Source of the DNA: Clostridium sp.
Lineage (GTDB): Bacteria; Bacillota; Clostridia; Oscillospirales; Acutalibacteraceae
Assembly: GCA_031272895.1 (NCBI GenBank)
Contig: JAISSW010000002.1
Span: forward strand, 124,001 to 188,000
DNA: 64,000 nucleotides
Reading direction: 5' to 3'
Notes under the pieces: model-generated
Told to the model about the DNA's origin: nothing
The model's input: only the letters and a program-made list of their open reading frames with translations
The model's database searches: none
Made by a program: the position numbers and the translations under genes
Shown: positions 24,801-33,607 of the stretch, one piece after another
Layout of the letters: each line of letters opens with the position of its first letter
How positions within the stretch are numbered: position 1 is the stretch's first letter

Positions 24801-25100
24801 ATGAGCTACGATAAAATCAGGTCGTTTGTGCGTGGCAGTGTTATTGTGCTTGCCGCTTTTTGCCTGCCGTATGCTGTGCTTAGCGGACAAAAGCCCGCGG
24901 AGCCGCAGGTGGCGCGCTACGTTTTGAGGGAATATAACGGGGGGCTTGCCGTTTTTACGGAGCAGGGCGGTGAGCCTTTGGAAAAATACGACGTGCCTGT
25001 GGATTCCCTGCCGGAGCTTGACCGGGAGCTGCTGAGGGAGGGTCTTTGGGCGAACGGCAGGGAGGAGCTGCGCCGGCTGGTGGAGGATTACACCGGCTGA
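24801..25100 (+). CDS. BofC C-terminal-domain-like membrane-anchored protein
   Basis: This 99-residue protein has one N-terminal membrane anchor (SFVRGSVIVLAAFCLPYAVL). The outer domain YVLREYNGGLAVFTEQGGEPLEKYDVPVDSLPELDRELLREGL has the pattern of BofC C-terminal-like domains found in spore formers. BofC proper controls pro-sigma-K processing, but many such short proteins are uncharacterised. GAGGGGTGG stands before the ATG. No clear promoter was found after the preceding terminator. Confidence 0.65.
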   Translation: MSYDKIRSFVRGSVIVLAAFCLPYAVLSGQKPAEPQVARYVLREYNGGLAVFTEQGGEPLEKYDVPVDSLPELDRELLREGLWANGREELRRLVEDYTG

Positions 25101-25107
25101 AAAGACC

Positions 25108-25136
25108 TTGCAAAAATTGCTTCAAAGGTTTATACT
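25108..25136 (+). promoter_or_regulatory. Sigma-A promoter for the aminotransferase-glycosylase pair
   Basis: TTGCAA (25108-25113) and TATACT (25131-25136) are 17 bp apart; the start codon is 36 bases downstream. Confidence 0.82.
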
Positions 25137-25171
25137 ATTAGCGCAAAAAACGCTTTGGAGGATTATTACGC

Positions 25172-26443
25172 ATGAACTACAAGGAACTGCCCGCGGAGCA
25201 GCGCAAGGCACTGTTAAACCAACTGCAGGGGGATTACGCCGTTTTTAAGGCGCGCGGACTTAAGCTGGATATGAGCCGCGGCAAGCCCTGTAAGGAGCAG
25301 CTGGATTTATCCATGGGGCTGCTGGACGGCGGGCTGATTAGCCAGAACGCAAAGGATGAAACGGGCTTTGACCTGCGCAACTACGGCGTGCCGTACGGTA
25401 TACCCGAGTGCCGCGCCCTGTTTGGCGAGCTGCTTGAGCTGCCCGCGGAGAACATATTGGTTTTCGGCAATTCCAGCCTTAACATTATGTTCGACCTTAT
25501 TTGCCAATACTGGACCCATGGCACGGGCGGCAGCGCAAAGCCTTGGAGCCAGCAGAGAGCCGTAAAATTCCTTTGCCCGGTGCCGGGCTATGACCGTCAC
25601 TTTGCCATTTTGGAGCATTTTGGGATTGAGATGCTTCAGGTTCCAATGAGGGACGACGGCCCTGACGTTAAGCTGCTGGAGGAGCTTGTTGCGGACCCGG
25701 CGGTTAAGGGTATGTTCTGTGTGCCTAAATACGCGAACCCCACCGGCATTACATACAGCGATGAGGTTGTGCGGGCAATTGCGGCGCTCAGTCCGGCGGC
25801 GGGGGATTTCCGCGTGATTTGGGATAACGCATACTGCGTACATGACGTGCGCGAGGGCGGAGAAAAGCTGCTCAACATTTTTGACGAGGCCGAAAAACAT
25901 GGTCACTCAAAGTACTTTATAGAGGTGACCTCAACCTCAAAAATCAGCTTCCCCGGCGCGGGCGTCAGTGTTTTGGCGGCAAGCGCCGAGAACCTTGCTG
26001 CAATCAAAACCCGCCTTGCCGTGCAGACCATTGGGCACGATAAGCTTAACCAGCTTCGCCATGTGCGTTACTTTAAGGACGCGGCGGGCGTGCTTGCGCA
26101 TATGCAAAAGCACAAGGCAATCCTTGAGCCGAAGTTTGACGCCGTCCTCTCCACGCTGGAGGGCACCCTTAGCGGCTTGGGCATTGCAAAATGGACCAAC
26201 CCCAAGGGCGGCTACTTCATCAGCCTTGACGTTATGGAGGGCTGCGCCAAGCGAGTGGGCGAGCTTTGCAAGGAGGCGGGCGTAGTCCTTACTCCCTCCG
26301 GCGCAACCTACCCCAAAGGGTTTGACCCGAAGGACTCCAACATACGCATTGCCCCTACCCTCCCGCCGATTGAGGAGCTGGAAACCGCGGCAAAGCTGCT
26401 TTGCCTGTGCGTCAAAATAGCCGCGCTTGAAAAGCTTGTATGA
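25172..26443 (+). CDS. Pyridoxal-phosphate aminotransferase (MocR/AspT-like class I)
   Basis: This 423-residue fold-type-I enzyme belongs to the group often annotated as aspartate aminotransferase or alanine-glyoxylate aminotransferase-like. It has LDMSRGKPCKEQLDLSMGLL at the N-terminus, the cofactor-contact region FCVPKYANPTGITYSDE, DNAYCVHDV, and the probable Schiff-base lysine in STSKISFPGAG near residue 256. The substrate cannot be fixed. GGAGG precedes the ATG, and its stop overlaps the glycosylase start (ATGA). Confidence 0.85.
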   Translation: MNYKELPAEQRKALLNQLQGDYAVFKARGLKLDMSRGKPCKEQLDLSMGLLDGGLISQNAKDETGFDLRNYGVPYGIPECRALFGELLELPAENILVFGNSSLNIMFDLICQYWTHGTGGSAKPWSQQRAVKFLCPVPGYDRHFAILEHFGIEMLQVPMRDDGPDVKLLEELVADPAVKGMFCVPKYANPTGITYSDEVVRAIAALSPAAGDFRVIWDNAYCVHDVREGGEKLLNIFDEAEKHGHSKYFIEVTSTSKISFPGAGVSVLAASAENLAAIKTRLAVQTIGHDKLNQLRHVRYFKDAAGVLAHMQKHKAILEPKFDAVLSTLEGTLSGLGIAKWTNPKGGYFISLDVMEGCAKRVGELCKEAGVVLTPSGATYPKGFDPKDSNIRIAPTLPPIEELETAAKLLCLCVKIAALEKLV

Positions 26444-27159
26444 TAATCAGCGGTGAATACCTGAGCCTTGAGAAAATAGCCGTCAGCGGGCAGTGCTTCC
26501 GCTGGCGGCGCTTGGCAGGCGGCGACTGGGAAATCCCCGCCTTTGGGCGCGTGCTTGACGCAAGGCAGCAGGGGAATACGGTTTACCTTGACTGCGGCGA
26601 GGAGGAATACCAAGAGCTTTGGCGCGGGTATTTTGACATGGACTGCGACTATGCCGCAATACACCGCGCAGCGGAGGACGCCGGGCTGCCGTATTTGCGG
26701 CGCGCAGCGGAGTTTTCACGCGGAATCCGCGTTTTACGCCAACCGCTTTGGGAAACCTTGGTCAGCTTTATTGTCAGCCAAAACAACAATATCCCGCGCA
26801 TTAGCCTGATTTTGGAGCGCATGGTCAGGCGCTTTGGCCATTTCCCGGAGCGGGAGGACATAACAGCCGGCAGCCTTGCGGGCTTAGGGCTTGGCTACCG
26901 CGAGCCTTACCTTTATGACGCAGCAAAAAAATTCACGCCGGATATGCAGGATTTTTTGCCAATTCTTGGCGTCGGGCCAAAGGTCAACAGCTGTGTGCGG
27001 CTGTTTGCCCTTGCCAAAAAGGACGAATTCCCGCGCGATGTGTGGATTAAGCGTATTGAAAGCGAGCAGTTCGGGGGGCGCTTCCCAACAGAGCGCTTTG
27101 AGGGCTTTGCGGGCGTTTTGCAGCAGTTTTTGTTCTATTACGGGCGGCTTGGCGGCTAA
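26440..27159 (+). CDS. 8-oxoguanine DNA glycosylase (OGG1 family)
   Basis: A 239-residue base-excision glycosylase/AP lyase. The N-terminal ISGQCFRWRR motif, the VSFIVSQNNNIPRI helix, the helix-hairpin-helix LPILGVGPKVNSCVRLFAL with the catalytic lysine, and the following FPRDVWIKRI with the conserved aspartate are all present. It overlaps the aminotransferase by 4 bases, so the two are co-translated although they are functionally unrelated. Confidence 0.88.
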   Translation: MIISGEYLSLEKIAVSGQCFRWRRLAGGDWEIPAFGRVLDARQQGNTVYLDCGEEEYQELWRGYFDMDCDYAAIHRAAEDAGLPYLRRAAEFSRGIRVLRQPLWETLVSFIVSQNNNIPRISLILERMVRRFGHFPEREDITAGSLAGLGLGYREPYLYDAAKKFTPDMQDFLPILGVGPKVNSCVRLFALAKKDEFPRDVWIKRIESEQFGGRFPTERFEGFAGVLQQFLFYYGRLGG

Positions 27160-27282
27160 AGTCCGCCAATTGGGTTGAAAAAAGCTGCGCCACGCACAGC
27201 CGAGCCAAAACGCTGAGTGGCGCCAAAAGCCTTGAAGCTGATTACAATTTTTGGAATTTCCTTTCCCAGAGGAAAAAAACAG

Positions 27283-27311
27283 TTGAAGTATTGCTCGGTT
27301 TGTGTTAAAAT
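27283..27311 (+). promoter_or_regulatory. Sigma-A promoter for the 302-residue membrane protein gene
   Basis: TTGAAG (27283-27288) and TAAAAT (27306-27311) are 17 bp apart. Confidence 0.75.
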
Positions 27312-27354
27312 TATTCATTGAGCCTTGCCGCTCAAAGTGTTTTTCGGAGGGAAT

Positions 27355-28263
27355 ATGAAAATAAATAACTTAAGCCGCTTAGAGAAGCTGTATTGGATTT
27401 CCTTTGCGGTAATGCTGCCGCTCAGCCTCGCGCTGCGGCTGCACCAGGTTAACAGCCTGCTTGAGCCGGGCACGGGCTTTTATGCCCAAAGGGACTGGAC
27501 TATACCCGCGCTGAACGTGCTTATGGGGCTTTTTGTCCTTTTGCTCGTTGCCGTCAGCTATTTTTCACGCCTAAAGCCAACGCCGAACGGGCTGAGCTAC
27601 ATACGAAAGCCGCTGAAAAGCAGGCTGGTTGCCGGCGCCTCGTTTGTTTTTGCGCTGTTTTTGTGCATTGACTGCCTTATATGCCTCAGCTTTGTGATGA
27701 ACAACCCCGCGGAGGAGCTGCTTTCCTTCACCTACCTGATGAAATCCGGTCTGCTGCCGCGCCTGCTGGAGAGCGTTATGGCTGTGCCGGCTGCGGCGTT
27801 TGTCGTGCTTTTCGGTCTTGCTCACATTAAGGGTACCGACTGCGGCAGACAGCGCTTTTTGGCGCTGTTCCCGGCGCTTTGGCTGATTATGCGCACTGTG
27901 TTCCGCTTTACGCGCACATACAGCTTCGTGCGTGTTTCCGAGCTTTATTTTGAGCTGCTGGCGCTGGTGTTCCTGCTGGTGTTCTTTATGGCGTTTGCGC
28001 AGTGCAGCAGCGGCGTTAACGATGAATCCCAGAACTATTGGCTGCTGCCCGCCTCAGGCTTCCCGGCGGCGGTGGCTTTGGTTTTGTGCTTTGTTCCGCG
28101 CATAGCCGCCATATTCATGGGCAACGCCGCCCGCCTGACGGAGCTTGCCCCGCCGGAGCCGACGGACCTTGCCGTGGCGCTGTTTGTTGTGGCGCTGCTT
28201 AAAACACGGCTTGGTAAGGGCTTAAGTCAAAAGGAGCTTGCCGAGGCAAAGGCCGCAAAATAG
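27355..28263 (+). CDS. Uncharacterised polytopic membrane protein
   Basis: A 302-residue protein with about seven to eight membrane segments, beginning LYWISFAVMLPLSLALRL and ending with VALFVVALLKTRLGKGLSQK. The C-terminus is charged and cytoplasmic. GGAGG stands before the ATG at 27355. It is monocistronic, with its own promoter and terminator. I do not recognise the family, and no catalytic or transport motif is visible. Confidence 0.7.
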   Translation: MKINNLSRLEKLYWISFAVMLPLSLALRLHQVNSLLEPGTGFYAQRDWTIPALNVLMGLFVLLLVAVSYFSRLKPTPNGLSYIRKPLKSRLVAGASFVFALFLCIDCLICLSFVMNNPAEELLSFTYLMKSGLLPRLLESVMAVPAAAFVVLFGLAHIKGTDCGRQRFLALFPALWLIMRTVFRFTRTYSFVRVSELYFELLALVFLLVFFMAFAQCSSGVNDESQNYWLLPASGFPAAVALVLCFVPRIAAIFMGNAARLTELAPPEPTDLAVALFVVALLKTRLGKGLSQKELAEAKAAK

Positions 28264-28274
28264 TGTACGGATAT

Positions 28275-28313
28275 AAAGTCCCGCAGTTCATCGCTGCGGG
28301 ACTTTGTTGTTTT
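28275..28313 (+). terminator. Terminator after the membrane protein gene
   Basis: AAAGTCCCGCAG (28275-28286) pairs with CTGCGGGACTTT (28294-28305), followed by GTTGTTTT. Its stem and loop resemble those of the hairpins at 19153-19175 and 47182-47220. Confidence 0.93.
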
Positions 28314-28395
28314 GTGTGTTGTAACAAAAGTTATTGTGGTGTGTGTTATTATTTTGTCTAAACCGCACATTGTGCAAAGTATCCAAAGAATTCAC

Positions 28396-28424
28396 TTGAC
28401 TTTGGGCGAATAATACGCTATAAT
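28396..28424 (+). promoter_or_regulatory. Sigma-A promoter for the glutamate synthase operon
   Basis: TTGACT (28396-28401) and TATAAT (28419-28424) are 17 bp apart; the leader before the ATG is only about 27 bases. Confidence 0.9.
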
Positions 28425-28457
28425 TGACGAACATCCGTATAATTAGGAGTTTGCAAA

Positions 28458-29546
28458 ATGGTCAATAAGCTGGAAGGACAAATACGAATACCCGCGGGCT
28501 GCGCCATCAGTGCGTTCATTAATAAGGACGGTTCGCGCACAAGCGGAGATGTAATCTGCAAGTCAATAGCCGTTATGCACGAGCGCAGCAACGGCTTGGG
28601 CGGCGGCTTCGCCGGCTACGGCATCTACCCCGAATACAAGGATTATTATGCGTTCCACATTTTTTACCTCAGCTCCAAAGCAAAGGACGAATGTGAGGAA
28701 TACCTTGAACGCAATTACGACATAATCAACCTTTCAAAAATCCCCACACGCAAGCACAAAAGCATAACCGACGAGCCGCTTATTTGGCGCTATTTTGTGC
28801 AGCCGCTGCCCACCCGATTAGACGCAAGCCAAAGAGACGCCGAGGAATTCGTCGCCCACGCGGTTATGCACATCAACACAAAAATCGAGGGTGCTTACCT
28901 GTTTTCGAGCGGGAAGGATATGGGCGTGTTCAAGGCCGTTGGCTACCCCGAGGACGTTGGTGAGTTCTATTGCCTGGAAAACTATGCCGGCTACGCATGG
29001 ACTGCCCACGGTCGTTACCCCACAAACACTCCGGGCTGGTGGGGCGGCGCACACCCCTTTGCCATGCTGGATTACTCCATAGTCCATAACGGCGAAATCT
29101 CCAGCTATGACGCGAACCGCCGCTTTATAGAGATGTTTGGCTACGAATGTACCCTGCAGACGGACACAGAGGTTATAACATATATTTTTGATTATCTTTG
29201 CCGCCGCGAGGGGCTGACCCTGCGCGAGGCCACCGCGGTAGTCGCCGCCCCATTTTGGGAGGTAATTGCCAAAACGTATGATTACCGCAAGCGCGAGGAA
29301 CTGGAAACCCTGCGCCGTGCCTATAGCGGGCTGCTGATTACCGGGCCGTTTTCCATTATTTTGGGCTACAACGGCGGGTTAATGGCACTCAACGACCGCC
29401 TTAAGCTGCGTTCCATGGTGGTTGGCGAGCGTGGCGACACGGTTTATATCGCAAGCGAGGAATGCGCAATCCGCGCTATAGCGCCCAAGCTGGATAAGCT
29501 TTGGTCGCCGGACGGCGGCGAGCCTGTTATCGCCGAGCTTTATTGA
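28458..29546 (+). CDS. Glutamate synthase, class II glutamine amidotransferase subunit (archaeal-type)
   Basis: This 362-residue subunit hydrolyses glutamine and supplies ammonia to the synthase subunit. The Ntn nucleophile is probably Cys15 in IPAGCAISAFINKDG, which implies removal of a 14-residue leader. The ARG-like segment AWTAHGRYPTNTPGWWGGAHPF, the SIVHNGEISSYDANR motif and LQTDTEVITYIFDYL are typical. It is the first of five split glutamate synthase genes. Confidence 0.88.
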   Translation: MVNKLEGQIRIPAGCAISAFINKDGSRTSGDVICKSIAVMHERSNGLGGGFAGYGIYPEYKDYYAFHIFYLSSKAKDECEEYLERNYDIINLSKIPTRKHKSITDEPLIWRYFVQPLPTRLDASQRDAEEFVAHAVMHINTKIEGAYLFSSGKDMGVFKAVGYPEDVGEFYCLENYAGYAWTAHGRYPTNTPGWWGGAHPFAMLDYSIVHNGEISSYDANRRFIEMFGYECTLQTDTEVITYIFDYLCRREGLTLREATAVVAAPFWEVIAKTYDYRKREELETLRRAYSGLLITGPFSIILGYNGGLMALNDRLKLRSMVVGERGDTVYIASEECAIRAIAPKLDKLWSPDGGEPVIAELY

Positions 29547-29565
29547 TTGGACGAAAGGAAGCGTT

Positions 29566-31074
29566 ATGATACACGATTATATCTACCCGGAATATGAAAT
29601 TAAGCGGGATTATGACAAGTGCATAGTCTGCCGCGCCTGTGAACGCCAATGCGCCAACGACGCACACGTCTATAAAGAAGCCGCCGGCAAAATGACCTGC
29701 ATTGACGGCAATTGCGTCAACTGCCACCGCTGCGTTACCCTATGCCCCACCCACGCGCTCAAAATTGTGCGCAGCGGGGATACCTACAAGCGCAACGCCA
29801 ACTGGCAGAATTGGATTATCAACGAGCTTTACCGTCAAGCGGGCAGCGGAGCCGTCCTGCTCTCCTCAATGGGAACGCCGGAGCCGTATCCCGTTTATTG
29901 GGATAAGCTGCTAATCAACGCCTCTCAGGTCACAAACCCCTCCATTGACCCGCTGCGCGAGCCTATGGAGGTTCGCGCACGCCTTGGCGGCGCACCCTCA
30001 AGTAAGCCTCAGCGCAGCGCGGACGGCCGCTTGCAAATCAAGCTGCCGCCGGGGCTTGATTTGTCCGTCCCCATCATGTTTTCCGCAATGAGCTATGGTT
30101 CTATCAGCTACAACGCGCATGAGTCCCTTGCAAGGGCGGCGAGCAAGCTTGGTATATATTACAACACAGGCGAGGGCGGTCTGCACCGCGACTTTGAGCA
30201 GTACGGCGCGAATACAATCGTCCAGGTGGCAAGCGGGCGCTTTGGCGTACACCAGGGCTATTTGGATATTGGCGCGGCCATTGAAATCAAAATGGGGCAG
30301 GGCGCAAAGCCGGGTATTGGCGGTCACTTGCCGGGCAAAAAAATAGTTGAGGACATATCCAAAACCCGCATGATACCCGAAGGCACGGACGCAATAAGTC
30401 CCGCGCCGCACCACGATATTTACTCCATCGAGGACCTGCGGCAGCTGGTTTACTCCCTTAAGGAGGCTACACGCTACAAAAAGCCGGTCATTGTTAAAAT
30501 TGCGGCGGTGCACAACATAGCGGCGATTGCCTCCGGCATTGCACGCTCCGGCGCGGATATAATCGCCATTGACGGCTTCCGCGGGGGTACGGGGGCTGCT
30601 CCCACACGCATACGCAACAGCGTAGGTATTCCGATTGAGCTGGCGCTTGCCGCCGTTGACAGCCGCCTGCGTGAGGAGGGTATCCGCCACCATGTTGGGC
30701 TTGTGGTGGGCGGCAGCATACGCAACAGCGCGGACGTGGTAAAGGCAATTGCCCTTGGCGCGGACGCCGTTTATATTGCCACGGGGGCATTGCTGGCGCT
30801 GGGCTGCCATTTGTGCCGCAGCTGCCACAGCGGCAAGTGCAACTGGGGCATTGCCACGCAGCGCCCGGATTTGGTCAAGCGGCTGAACCCGGAAATCGGT
30901 GCGCAAAGGCTGGTTAACCTTGTTACCGCGTGGGAGCGGGAAATAAAGGAAATGATGGGCGGTATGGGTATTAACGCCATTGAAGCCCTGCGCGGCAACC
31001 GTGCCATGCTCCGCGGCGTTGGACTTAACGAAAAAGAGCTTGCAATTCTCGGAGTCAAACACGCCGGGGAGTAA
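29566..31074 (+). CDS. Glutamate synthase FMN-domain subunit with N-terminal ferredoxin domain
   Basis: The 502-residue synthase subunit reduces the 2-oxoglutarate-ammonia adduct. Two 4Fe-4S motifs lie at residues ~20-65 (CIVCRACERQC and CVNCHRCVTLCP). The FMN barrel has MFSAMSYGSISYNAHESLARAA, GEGGLHRDF, GQGAKPGIGGHLPGKK and IDGFRGGTGAAPTRIRNSVG. CHLCRSCHSGKCNWGIAT is the conserved 3Fe-4S cluster motif. It is 19 bases downstream of the amidotransferase gene. Confidence 0.93.
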   Translation: MIHDYIYPEYEIKRDYDKCIVCRACERQCANDAHVYKEAAGKMTCIDGNCVNCHRCVTLCPTHALKIVRSGDTYKRNANWQNWIINELYRQAGSGAVLLSSMGTPEPYPVYWDKLLINASQVTNPSIDPLREPMEVRARLGGAPSSKPQRSADGRLQIKLPPGLDLSVPIMFSAMSYGSISYNAHESLARAASKLGIYYNTGEGGLHRDFEQYGANTIVQVASGRFGVHQGYLDIGAAIEIKMGQGAKPGIGGHLPGKKIVEDISKTRMIPEGTDAISPAPHHDIYSIEDLRQLVYSLKEATRYKKPVIVKIAAVHNIAAIASGIARSGADIIAIDGFRGGTGAAPTRIRNSVGIPIELALAAVDSRLREEGIRHHVGLVVGGSIRNSADVVKAIALGADAVYIATGALLALGCHLCRSCHSGKCNWGIATQRPDLVKRLNPEIGAQRLVNLVTAWEREIKEMMGGMGINAIEALRGNRAMLRGVGLNEKELAILGVKHAGE

Positions 31075-31091
31075 GGAGCAACACATTGGCA

Positions 31092-31147
31092 TAGCCGTTT
31101 TGTTCGCGGGCGCGGCGGTGTTGCATACCTAAACAAAACACGGCTTA
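31092..31147 (+). promoter_or_regulatory. Stem-loop in the gap inside the glutamate synthase operon
   Basis: TAGCCG-TTTTGTT (31092-31104) can pair with AACAAAA-CA-CGGCTTA (31132-31147) around a 27-base GC-rich loop. There is no T-run, so it is not a terminator. It may mark mRNA processing or stability control. Confidence 0.45.
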
Positions 31148-31182
31148 GCCGCCGGTAACGATAAAAACACAAGGAGAACCCG

Positions 31183-31632
31183 ATGAAACGAGTTTATGTT
31201 AAAGAAAAATGGTGCCTTGGCTGCCATTTGTGCGAGTATTACTGCGCCTTTGCGAACAGCGGGCAGGAGGATATGTCCGACGCGCTCAGGGGCGTTAAAA
31301 TCAATCCGCGCATTACCCTTGAGGACGCGGGCGACGGAGTGACCTATGCCGTTTCCTGCCGCCATTGCGAACGTCCGCGCTGCGTTGAGGGCTGCATTAC
31401 CGGCGCGCTGAGCATTGAGGACGGTGTAATCCGCTTAGACGAGGAAAAGTGCGTGGGCTGCTACACCTGCATTATGCTTTGCCCCTACGGCTGCATTATG
31501 CCCTCGGACGGGAAGCCCGTGCAAAAGTGTGAGCTTTGCCTTAACAATTCCCACGGCGAGCCTGCCTGCGCGGCGCACTGCCCAAACCGCGCAATAGTTT
31601 TTGAAGAGGGGGAAACACCATGCGCATTGTAA
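31183..31632 (+). CDS. 4Fe-4S ferredoxin-type electron carrier of the glutamate synthase operon
   Basis: A 149-residue polyferredoxin of the HycB/CooF type. It has CLGCHLCEYYC near the N-terminus, CRHCERPRCVEGC, the CVGCYTCIMLCPYGC motif and CELCLNNSHGEPACAAHCP, enough for about four clusters. It probably passes electrons between the FAD subunit and the FMN synthase subunit. It overlaps the next gene by 13 bases. Confidence 0.87.
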   Translation: MKRVYVKEKWCLGCHLCEYYCAFANSGQEDMSDALRGVKINPRITLEDAGDGVTYAVSCRHCERPRCVEGCITGALSIEDGVIRLDEEKCVGCYTCIMLCPYGCIMPSDGKPVQKCELCLNNSHGEPACAAHCPNRAIVFEEGETPCAL

Positions 31633-32852
31633 TTGTCGGTAACAGCACAGCCGCAATCGGGGCGGTTGAGGGTATCCGCTCAGCGGACAAAAAGGCGGAA
31701 ATAACTATAATCGCCTCAGAGCGCGAGCACAGCTATTCCCGTCCGCTTATCTCCTACCTTTTGGAGGGCAAGACAGACCTTGAGCGCATGAAATACCGCC
31801 CGAACAGCTTTTATGCCGATAACAACGTCAGCACAATGCTTGGGCGCAGCGTTACCGCCGTCAATGCCGCGGAGCATTTTGTAGAGCTGGCGGACGGAGA
31901 AAGACTGCAATACGACAGACTGCTGTGGGCGGCGGGCTCACGCCCCTTTATCCCACCCATTGAGGGCTTGGAGCAGGCGGGGTACTTTACCTTTCAGTCG
32001 CTGGAGGACGCCCAAAGGCTATCGGACGCCCTGACTCCGCAAAGCCGTGTGCTGATAGTCGGCGCGGGGCTGATTGGCTTGAAATGCGCGGAGGGTATAT
32101 ACTCACGCGTGGGCGGCATTACCGTCGCTGAGTTTGCCCCGCGGATACTGCCCAGCATTTTGGATGAGGACGGCGCGGCGATTGTTCAAAAGCACTTAGA
32201 GGCAAAGGGGCTTAAGTTTTACCTCAGCAACGCCGTGAAGAGCGTTGACGGCAAAGCAGCAAGCCTTGCCGACGGAACCGTGCTTGAATACGACACCTTG
32301 GTAATAGCCTCCGGCGTTAAGCCTAACGTGGAGCAGCTGAGTGCCGCCGGAGCAAAAACGGCGCGCGGGATTTTGACGGACGACTGCGGGCGCACAAGCC
32401 TGCCGGATATTTATGCCGCGGGCGACTGCACGGAAAGCACCGACCTGACCGACGGCGAGAGCCGCATACTTGCCATTTTGCCCAACGCCTATATTCAAGG
32501 GCGGACGGCGGGCAAAGCCATGGTCGGCGTAAGTGAGCCCTTCAGCGAGGCAATGCCGGTCAACTCAATCGGCGTGTTTGGGCTGCACATCGGCACGGTG
32601 GGCATGGCAAAGGGCGAATCCATTGTTGTTAACAACGGGGATTACCGCCGCTTTTTCCTTGCGGATAACCGCCTGACAGGGTTTATCCTTGTGGGCGACA
32701 TTAAGCGTGCGGGTATTTACACAGCGCTGGTGCGCTCCAAGGTCCCGCTTGACAAAATGAACCTTGAGCTGTTGGCCCAAAAGCCGCAGCTTGCCCTCTT
32801 CGGCGCCGCCGAGCGGGACAGAATGCTTAACGGAGAGGTTGTAAAGAAATGA
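31620..32852 (+). CDS. FAD-dependent NAD(P)H oxidoreductase of the glutamate synthase operon
   Basis: A 410-residue protein of the NADH oxidase/rubredoxin reductase fold, serving as the input flavoprotein. It has an N-terminal FAD motif VIVGNSTAAIGAVEGI, a central NAD(P)H motif VLIVGAGLIGLKCAEG near residue 142, and the second FAD motif DIYAAGDCTE near residue 262. There is no CxxC redox pair. It overlaps both neighbours, the downstream one by ATGA. Confidence 0.88.
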   Translation: MRIVIVGNSTAAIGAVEGIRSADKKAEITIIASEREHSYSRPLISYLLEGKTDLERMKYRPNSFYADNNVSTMLGRSVTAVNAAEHFVELADGERLQYDRLLWAAGSRPFIPPIEGLEQAGYFTFQSLEDAQRLSDALTPQSRVLIVGAGLIGLKCAEGIYSRVGGITVAEFAPRILPSILDEDGAAIVQKHLEAKGLKFYLSNAVKSVDGKAASLADGTVLEYDTLVIASGVKPNVEQLSAAGAKTARGILTDDCGRTSLPDIYAAGDCTESTDLTDGESRILAILPNAYIQGRTAGKAMVGVSEPFSEAMPVNSIGVFGLHIGTVGMAKGESIVVNNGDYRRFFLADNRLTGFILVGDIKRAGIYTALVRSKVPLDKMNLELLAQKPQLALFGAAERDRMLNGEVVKK

Positions 32853-33583
32853 TAGCGGAAACAATAAACGCCCACGGGGTTGATTTTCAGCTCCTTAACG
32901 AACAGATTGCCGCGCAGGGCGACAAATCCCTTATTTTGATGGGTGTGCTTGGGCAGCGCTTCCTTGCCGCCGGGCGCAAGCAGGGCAGCCTTACTATACA
33001 CGGCGTACCGGGCAACGCCCTTGGCGCTTACCTTAACGGCGCGGAGCTGACTGTTCTGGGCAACGCGCAGGACGCCACCGGCGACACAATGAACGCCGGA
33101 AGCATAATTATCCACGGCAGCAGCGGCGACGCGACAGGCTACGCAATGCGCGGCGGCGAAATATACGTCAAGGGGCGTGTTGGGCACCGCGCCGGCATTC
33201 ACATGAAAGCATACAAAGAAAACGTGCCGCACCTTGTGGTTGGCGGGCGTGCCGGCAGCTTTTTGGGTGAATACCAGGCGGGCGGCGTAATCCTGCTGCT
33301 TGGGCTTGACTGCGAGGACGAGTTCCCCGCGGGTTATTACTGCGGCACGGGAATGCACGGCGGCAAAATTTATATCCGCACCTCACACCCGCCAAAGGGC
33401 TTGCCTCCGCACGTCTGCTTCCGCCCGGCGAACGTAGAGGACAGCGCGGTTATCCGCCCTCTGGTCAGCCGCTGGTGCGAGCTGTTTTCCGTCCCGGAGG
33501 AGGACGTGTTCAACTGCCCGTTCCATGTGCTGGAGCCGGATACCGAGGGAGCGGACGAGCAACACTATATTGCGAATAAATAG
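32849..33583 (+). CDS. Glutamate synthase GXGXG-domain subunit
   Basis: This 244-residue stand-alone subunit corresponds to the C-terminal beta-helix domain of large glutamate synthases. The repeats GNALGAYLNGAELTVLGNAQDATGDTMNAGSI, GDATGYAMRGGEIYVKG and GRAGSFLGEYQAGGVILLLG show the GXGXG pattern. In the fused enzymes this domain supports the ammonia tunnel. It completes the synthase set; corA follows after 24 bases. Confidence 0.9.
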   Translation: MIAETINAHGVDFQLLNEQIAAQGDKSLILMGVLGQRFLAAGRKQGSLTIHGVPGNALGAYLNGAELTVLGNAQDATGDTMNAGSIIIHGSSGDATGYAMRGGEIYVKGRVGHRAGIHMKAYKENVPHLVVGGRAGSFLGEYQAGGVILLLGLDCEDEFPAGYYCGTGMHGGKIYIRTSHPPKGLPPHVCFRPANVEDSAVIRPLVSRWCELFSVPEEDVFNCPFHVLEPDTEGADEQHYIANK

Positions 33584-33607
33584 GCATTTTTGCGGGGAGG
33601 GCAGAAC

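Noticed and set aside
27160-27282. Terminator after the glycosylase gene
   Set aside because: Short GGCGG/CCGCC and GGCGCC pairings are present but weak and without a clear T-run.
29998-31092. Minus-strand frame of 364 codons opposite the glutamate synthase gene
   Set aside because: The plus strand carries an unmistakable synthase with cluster and FMN motifs; the opposite frame has no recognisable motif or start signal.
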